Assembly (NCBI GenBank): GCA_028753945.1
Contig: JAPNXP010000006.1
Coordinates: 310,001-374,000 of the forward strand
DNA: 64,000 nucleotides
DNA from: Hexactinellida sp. DTS-2022
Taxonomy: Eukaryota; Porifera; Hexactinellida
Direction: 5' to 3'
A program made the translations under genes and the position numbers. How positions within the stretch are numbered: position 1 is the first letter of the stretch; each line of letters begins with the position of its first letter. Of this stretch, positions 14,101 to 23,100 are shown in pieces. The notes beneath the pieces are model-generated. The model had not been told where the DNA came from and did no database searches. It saw only the letters and a program-made list of their open reading frames with translations.

Positions 14101-17100
14101 GACTCTATTATGCGGAATCGACTGTATCTTAATTCAGTAAAAATAAAGTAACCAATAATTTTAAACTACAGTAGACTCTCGTTATTAGGAACACCAGGGG
14201 ACCGTCTTAATATGTTCGTATTATACGGAATTCGTATTAACCGGAGTCACTTGCATGTATTAGTATAAGCTAGGGGAATTAAACCTTGTACTCCTTAACC
14301 GATATTCCCCTTATCCGTGTTCCTATTAACGAGAGTCTACTATATGTCATAAAGTGCTTATTATTTTCTTACCAAGTATGAATATATTTCTCTCACTACT
14401 CTGCAGCATTTCTATATAAGCTCTGTTCCCATTGGTCTGTGTACAACCGGAATCATATACCGTTATATTTATAATAAACCCATTTAGCAAGCCTGTATTC
14501 TCTGTGACTTTATTAATCCCGTAAGCAACGACAGATTCCAAACCCAGTTCGCTTTCTGCTAACTCTTGAGACGCCCGTGGGTAGAAGAATGCTATGTGCA
14601 GAGTTCTCTGAGTTGTAGAGAGAGTTAGTAGTAGAGTTGTTAGGATTAGTACGAATAGAATGTTCTAGAAGAAATACAGGAGAGCGTTAGTAGTATTGTT
14701 AGGGTTAGTACGAATAGAATGTTCTAGAAGAAATACAGGAGATAGTTAGGGTTAGTACGAATAGAATGTTCTAGAAGAAATGTAGGAGAGAGTTAGTAGG
14801 AACACCAGGGGACTGTTGAAATGCGTTCGCTTATCCGGAATTCGTATTAACCAATATCATTTGTATTGAAAAGGCTTTGAAGGGGACTGAAATAGTGTTC
14901 GTATTAACCGGAATTCGTATTAACCAATATTGTTGTATTGGAAAGGCTTTGAAGGGGACTGAAATAGTGTTCGTATTAACCAATATCATTTGTATTGAAA
15001 AGGCTTTGAAGGGGACTTAAATAGTGTTCGTATTAACCGTGTTTGTATTAAAGAGGTTCTACTGTACATTACTAACACCTCTCTATAAGGACAATTTAAT
15101 GTCCATTGTATGTCTGTCGATTGATTTAACAAACTTACCATATTTGTGAATCTGAATTAATAAATTGAAATTTCTACGCAGACTATTTGAAACAGGGTTT
15201 TATATGAAATTTGATCTCAATTCTATTACACTATTCTATTACGCCTGTAATTCAAATTATAATTGCATTCTTAATTAAATCAGAATATATTTACGTAAAC
15301 TGATTTATTCTGTTAGTTATATAATTATGCTTACCTGCAATTTCTTGGAAATTTGTTAAGTAATTAACACAATTATTTTTAATTAGTGTTATTATTTTAA
15401 ATATTATGTTAGTAGATGTAATATATACAGTAGACTCTCGTTAATAGGAGAATATCGGTTAAGGAGTACAATTTAACCAGAATCAGTTTTTGTCTTGAAA
15501 TAATTTTAATTATTTATCCATAGTGTTTTACTGTTTATTTTTCAATGACTTTATCCGTAGTTTGTTGTTGCATTCGTTTCAGTATTAATTGTGAGTCAAT
15601 TTGTGACATTTATATTATGATTAATATCTTTTAGATAACAGGAACTAAGTTTCTATTTAACGAAAATGATACACTTCAGCCTAACAACCAAATGGATCAA
15701 TGGATTCTCTCTCTATCCCAATTCTTAATAAAATTTGTAAAATCTGAAATGAAGTTATACCACTTATACACAGTAACACCAAAGTTGTTGCTATTTATAG
15801 AACAGTTAACAAAGTGGTATTTAAGGCTAAATAAGAAAAGATTGAAAGGTGACGAAGGGTCTGTTCAATGGGAAGAATCTTTAAAGACATTATTTGCTGT
15901 TATACTTAACATGGTCAAGTTGATGGTAATATTATATACATAGTCCATTTATAGTTTATAGAAAACTTTTAGTCCAAACTATAATACAGTAGACTCTGTT
16001 AATAGGAACACCAGGGGACCGTCGAAATATGTTCGTATTAACCGGAGTCACTTGCATGCATTTGTATAGACTATGGGAATTAAACCTTGTACTCCTTAAC
16101 CGATATTTCCTTATCCGTGTTCCTATTAACGAGAGTATACTGTAATTTGTTTAGTATTTTTGGAAAATTTGTTGTTGGCTAAATATATATAATTCGTGAA
16201 ATATTTTCTATTGGTTCCAAAACTACATACATTCTCCATATAGTATGTAACTTTTACAAATTGCATTGTTTACTTTTTATTTGTTTATTTCTAGTCTTCT
16301 TTCACACCTTTCATAACAGAGTTTATGTACCAAAACCTAAAATCAGCTCTGGCAATCCCTCAACACATCGATGTAAACAACAACAAACAATTCTCTCACT
16401 ACCTCTCACAAACAGAGTCTATTCATTACCTACTTCTACCAGAATACAAAGAGGATTATATAAACAAACTTATCGAAACGGGAGTGGCTAATATGCAAGC
16501 TGTGATAGAATTGGGATGGAATATTCGAGAAAAAAATAGTGTGCCTCTTAAAGTGAGGATAGTTATAAGGCATTGTACTCTCGACCAATTAAATTACAGT
16601 CTCAGTTAGGCATTCTATAATGCACACTTAACAATTGATAGAGACATTAAAATATATCATACTACAGTCGAACCCGGTTTTTCTAACCAATTCTTTGCAT
16701 CAAAATAAAGTAAGAAAAATCAGATAGTTACAATAAACCGATTGAAAATAAAACAAAATCACATTTCTTGCTCATTTAGAAAACCGATTAGTTTAGACTA
16801 AACAGGTGTTAGAAATATCCAGTTTCGATACTAATTGAATGTTAGCTGCTAATCCATACTGGGACAACCCTAGAATTTGACTGGTAAACTTTAGTCACCT
16901 TTTGGGAGGGAAGATGTGAATATTTTTCTTAGATATTTAAAAAGAAAAAAGTATGCCTCTTAAGTGAGTTTACAAAAATAGGTAAACAAATTAATGAAAA
17001 TTCAAAATCAACCTAGAAGTTAGGTTTTAACGGATACTATAATTATTGGTAAACAACTTAAAACTATGGAAAATGGTAGAAAGGGTGATGCGTAGCACCG

Positions 17101-20100
17101 ATCCGTCCCAAAGCAACCGAGATCGAAGGGCTCGTTTTACTGAAAGTATAATTTCTCTGAAATGAAGTGAGCTAAAAGGAAACTTCCAACACACTAAGAG
17201 TCATTTCCGTCCGAAATACCTTTCTAAAATGGTTTAACACCTTTATAGTGATGATGACGTTACAAAAAATCTAAAATTACAGCTGTACCGATAGCATGCA
17301 TGTTCTTTTGGAGGCACTACCAAACGACAAACCACGAAAAGATAGTGCCTTCAAAGGAACATACTGTCGGCACAGCTGTAATTTTAGATTTTTGAGCTAT
17401 TATTTGAGTTGAGCTACTATTTCTATTTTAGGAAATATGTATTTAGCATTTATTCGCGATTATTAATTTTAAACCCCTTAAGGGGCGATTATTATATGGG
17501 CTAATATTAGAGTAAATACGGTAAGTAATAAATTGTTTGTTTATTTCCATAGCAACCACTGAGGACCTTAGTTATTATATCAGATGACCAAGAATTCATT
17601 AACCTGACGACCCCATACATTTCGTACATTAAAGAGGTAAGTTGTTTAAACTGAATGTCAAAGTGTTGTTTTTGTGTTATGTAATATGTGTGATCCGATT
17701 AATCAGTTAATTATTTATTTTTAATCGTAATCACAAAAATTATCGCAAGTTTTTATTCAGTACATACTACATAGGACAAACAATTATTGACAAGAAAATA
17801 TTTGTAGTGTATAGTTATTATTCCTAGACACAACTATTAATTTCAGATTTTCAGTTAGAACTATTCCTACAGGGACATAAAACATTCCTACTTCATATCC
17901 TGGTTCCCCTATAGTGTGGAGGTGTGTCCCTTCTTTAGAGAATATTCTAACTTCATGATTCCCATAATCACTGATCAGCAAATTCTGTTTTCTGTCCAAA
18001 CAGAAGAAGTCAGCTGATCCTATCTGCATTCCTGTAAGCCGTGTGATTAGGGAGCGTATCTTCTCTCCTGCGTGAGAGAACACGAGTATGCAGGGAGAGT
18101 CAACACAGAGCACGTACACCTCATCTGGTGTCAGTTTAACGTCCCACGGGTATTTCATTGTTTGGTGCGTTATGGATCTTTGGAAGTGTAGGGAGTCATC
18201 TAGAACTTGGATTCTGTTGTTGATAGAATCCGCTACGAACACATCTCCGTTGGTAGAGACGGTGAGTCCGCGAGGGCCATTGAACTGTCCCACACCAGAT
18301 CCCCTACTCCCTAGGCTAGCGACGAGACGCATGTCAGCCTCTATTTTGAATCGGAACACAGCGTCTACTCCTGTGTCCGTCACGTACAGGTTGTCTCGAT
18401 GGATCGCTATACCCCATGGCGCTCTCATGGCTTGGTTTGTGAAAGTATTTAGGAATTCGCCTGTCTCCGAGAAGATTGAGACTCTACAGGAACCCCCTTC
18501 AGCGACATAAATCAGATTTGTGTTCCCATCGATAGCGACACCTTGAGGATACGCGAGCTCTCCAGGAGCATATCCTGTCTTCCCGACAGCTACAATCGGT
18601 CTCATTTGTTCATATCGGGGTACATCGGGCACCTCCTCCTCGACTACCTCTCCCACACCTGCGATCACCTGCTCCAGGTGTCCACAGGTGCCTCGGAACA
18701 CCACGCGTGTCTCGGGCTGGGGTACCCTCACCTCTGCTAGCGCTTGTTCTAGTTCCGCTAGGATTCGCTCCTGGGTCTCTCTCAGTTCGTTCATTTGGAA
18801 GAGACGCTCGGTTTCGGTTTTCAGTGCGATCAGTTCTTGTTCTTTTCGCGCGCGGGTTATGGGCCTAGCGGCTATTTGGTCGCGTGTGTCGCGGTATGTG
18901 GTTAGGAGTGCCACTCGTCGCTGCTGGACACACATAATTATGCGGTCGAACAGTTGGTGTATTTCCAACTCGACAGGGTCTACGGGGTGTATCGGGTCAG
19001 GGAATCGAACGGCCATTTTGTTATTATTTGCTAGTTAGCTAGTTAGTGCTATGGAAAGGAAAGTAGTTTGTTAGTAGAATGCTATAGAGAATGTGTCTCG
19101 TATCTTATAGCAGAGCTAGGTGGTGGAACTGAGTGGAATGTGGCATCTGTTTGTGTGCCGCCTCTTCTGATGCACATGGTGACTCCATCCAGTCAGGAAT
19201 GCAGTGAAAGGAAATACTTTCATTGTGAGTAATCTGGCACAACCAATTTCCAAAAGTATAAGATTACTTTCTTAGCTTAGAATAAAATTTCTTACTTAAT
19301 TACCATTGGAACGTACCTTAAAATATGTGGTATACATTATAACAAATGTTTGATATTTTCTTGAAATATACGAGTTAATCCACTTAGTTCCACCGTCTTT
19401 GCTAAATAATTATTTTGCAATTATGATTATTTTTTAGACGGGATTCTATGAAGAATTTAATGCATCTAAATATAACTTCTGTTGTTGAATATTTGTTACA
19501 GGGAAATATCAGTTAAGGAGTACAAGGTTTATTTCCCCTAGCCTATACAAATGCATGTAAGTGACTCCGGTTAATACAAATTCCGGATAATACGAATATA
19601 TTTCGATGGTCCCCTGGTGTTCCTATTAACAGTCTACTGTATTTTATTTATACTTAAAGTTTTTGCCGATCCCATATTTTCTGTTTTTTTCTGTATTTCC
19701 TTATAATGTTCTTATAACCGGCATAAATTATACAGGCTATATGGCAACCGTTTTCTAGTAGAATGTTCTTATATCCGATATCTACTGTACCCTATTTAAT
19801 TTATGTCGGTTATAAGAACACCGGACCAAAGTTACCCATTTGTACAGACCTGACTGCTATAACTATTGTACATTATAGTAACTGATTGTATAACTATTGC
19901 ACATTATAGGAACTGAATGTACAGGATATATTATGGTCGCACGAACCAACAAGATTCGGTTATTACAGAGCCGCGGAGCCCGAATACCAGACTCTAGGTC
20001 TACGGGTTAAAAACAGAATGCCAGCTGTCTCAGAGAAGATACGACAATTGGATGAGGAATCTATTCTGAAACTGAAGAGTGGACAAATTGACCAATTAAC

Positions 20101-23100
20101 TATCGAGGGTTTCCATATAGGCCCAGGGGATATAAAGACTGTGTTTAAGAAGAAAGAAGAACATTTGTCTTTCTTTGAAGCGCAGTCAGATGAAAATGTA
20201 GGTGTTGTGAGGTTGTAACCGAATAGTTCGGTACAGACTACAGTAGAATGTTATAACATAGTCGAATATACATATACCTATATTATAGGTATATGTATTT
20301 CCCCGAATAAGCGCCCCGGCGCTTATTGTTTTCGTGGGCCAAATTTATCTGAAATTTTTGTGAAAAATCCAGAATATAATATTTAGGTCGGTTCTAATGG
20401 TTTCCAACAAGACTCTACCAACCGTAGTTGACAAAATCAATGGAATTACGTTACAGTGATCTACTAATGTGTTTCAATTTTATGATACCAATGTCATTTT
20501 TATTGACCCGGCGCTTATTCGGGGAAATACGGTATATGTATATCCGACTTGGTTTCTAGCAAAAAATTAAATTTTTAAATTTACAAAAATCAGGTGTAAA
20601 AATATAATTTACGAAGCCATTACGTGACCCCTAAATCAGTTCATAAATACCTGAAATTTTTTCCACAATCATTTTATGACATATAGAAACTTCTTAGGGA
20701 GTCCCCATAAACATTTCAAAAATTCTTTATACAGTTTGTTTACGAACAGGTGTTGGTGTTGTTGAGTGTGTGTCCCACGTACCAGCTTATATCGGAAGGA
20801 GCTCTGCGAGAAGTTACAAACAGGGTTCAGAGACTGCGGAAGTTTATGAAACTATCTCCCACGGACTCGGTTGATATTTGCTATAACATACAGACTGCTA
20901 GATTTGTAGGGTGCAGTCAAGAACTGGTCACTAATGGGAAGTATGCTATTCAAGGTACCTGTTGTTGTTGTTGTTGTTGTCTTTATTAGAAAAGTTTTAC
21001 TGCATTTATTTCTGTATTCTATAATAAGCTGAATATATCTTTATACTACACTAGTATACTCTGGTTCATAGGAACACCAAGGGACCGTCTTAATATGTTC
21101 GTATTATACGGAGTCACTTGCATGCATTTGTATAGGCTAGGGGAATTAAACCTTGTACTCCTTAACCGATATTTCCCTTTTTCGTGTTCCTATTTACGAG
21201 AGTCTACTGCATTTGTTTATTTATTAATTGGTCTGTTTATTAATTTTTTATTTTTTTATTTGTTTGTTTACCAATTGATCAATTGGTCTGTTTATCAATT
21301 GATCTGTTTATTCATTTGTTTGTTTACCAATGTGTCTGTTTACAGGACATCTAACAGCGTGGCTCACCTCGCTATCGCAGCTATTACTAGACTCCTGTGT
21401 GCCCTCAGAACAGACATACTGCATGCTGGAGTGCAGCATAGCTTGGTTAGAAAGCGAGGCAGTCTGCAGACTAGAGGATCTGTTGGAGGAAGAGAAAGTG
21501 AGAATACTGAGCAAACTTAAATGTATACTCACAGACAAAGGTTTGTTATACACCAGGGTTCTCGCTAGGCCTCTATCAAAAGGTGCATGCCCTTCTTGAA
21601 AGCTATTGTACCCTTTATTCACATGTTGTGAGTGGGTATGTACCCTTTGAGTCAATATTATTATTTGAAGGTTTCATCAAATCATTGACAATTTGAGATT
21701 AAGTAATATCTCACTCTCATTTACCCTTACTACGAAAAATCTTGGCGATAACCCTGTTATACACAGTGGTGTTTGTCTGATAGCAGTTGTCTAATAGCAA
21801 TATTGCTCTAATAGCAAGTTATTTCAGTCCTCAAGCGAGCGTTTAATGTTAATTCTGTTCCTTTAATTAGTTTAATGGCAAACAAACTTGGCCAGGGTGC
21901 AAATATGCCAGATTCCAACAAATTGACAAATTTAGTCCGGGTTAATTTAGGCAGTGATAATTTTATCTGGCCTCTTAAAGATCTATAACTAACTTTTTCC
22001 GGGTTAATTTATGCTGTTATATGGCCTCTCTAATAAGTTAAAATGACCTTGCCAGTGCCTGAAAATTACATTAAAAAAAGGTTTGGCTGATATATAAGTA
22101 ATTCCATAGCTATGGTAATTCCTATTTTTATATATTTTAACTATTTTTATATTTTTATATTTTTAGCTGAAAAGGTTAGCAGAGAAGTGGTTAACTGGTC
22201 TTTGGAACTTGTGCGGAATCTGACCAATCAGGTCCCTAACTCCGCATGCTCAGAAGCTATAAATAGACTCGTTTCTAATTTGGGACAAACACAAACACAA
22301 ACACAAACAGAACCGAAATCAAAGACTCGAGAAATCCCAAAGAATTACAAAAATGTTGTAGAGAAGGAAACCAATCTGGAACCTAAAGAAGTTACTTATT
22401 TGGTGTCAGAAATAGAAGCGCGTTTTGTTGAAGTGGCACGAAATGAAGGTGTGACTGTCTCACACGATTTAGAAGGTAATTAGAAGTTCGTACCATTAAG
22501 TAACATTAGTTATTATATACAGTAGAGTAGATCCCACTTAATAGAGCCACCGGTTAATTTGGTCAATGTACAGTCAGGTCTGCTTAAATATGAAACTTTT
22601 TATTATGAACAAGCCCTATGGTCCCAGTTTAACAACTTACATAAGGTTTGTATTAAGTTGAGTTTGCTTATTATAAAGTCTCTCTATTATGAACACAATT
22701 TTTGGTCCCTTGAATGTTCATAATATAAACCTGACTGTATTTGAATAATTGAATAACATTATCAATGATATAATGGTTAATAAATTGGTTTAAATTATTA
22801 CCAGAATAATTGTCCCAATTTCCCTCCTTGAATTCTCTAAAATTTGAACGAGCCCTTAACCAGAGGCAACTGTATCACATTCCAAAGTACCATACGAGTA
22901 TCTACCGTATTTCCTTCTTGTTCCAATTAGTGTATCTACAGTAGAACCTCGTTAATACGTGTTCGTACTAACGACACCATAAAATTCTGCGTCTGATGGG
23001 TGAAGAAAATTGTCAATAAAGGGTTTAATTTCTGCCATAAATGGGAGTTGAAATTTCTTTGTTTACTCACACTTCAATTTCAGTAAAACTGTGAAATCTA

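Noticed and set aside
18688-19038. Antisense frame of 116 residues present in both NHL copies (also 31030-31380)
   Set aside because: Shadow of the coiled-coil coding sequence; its conservation follows from the near identity of the two genes.
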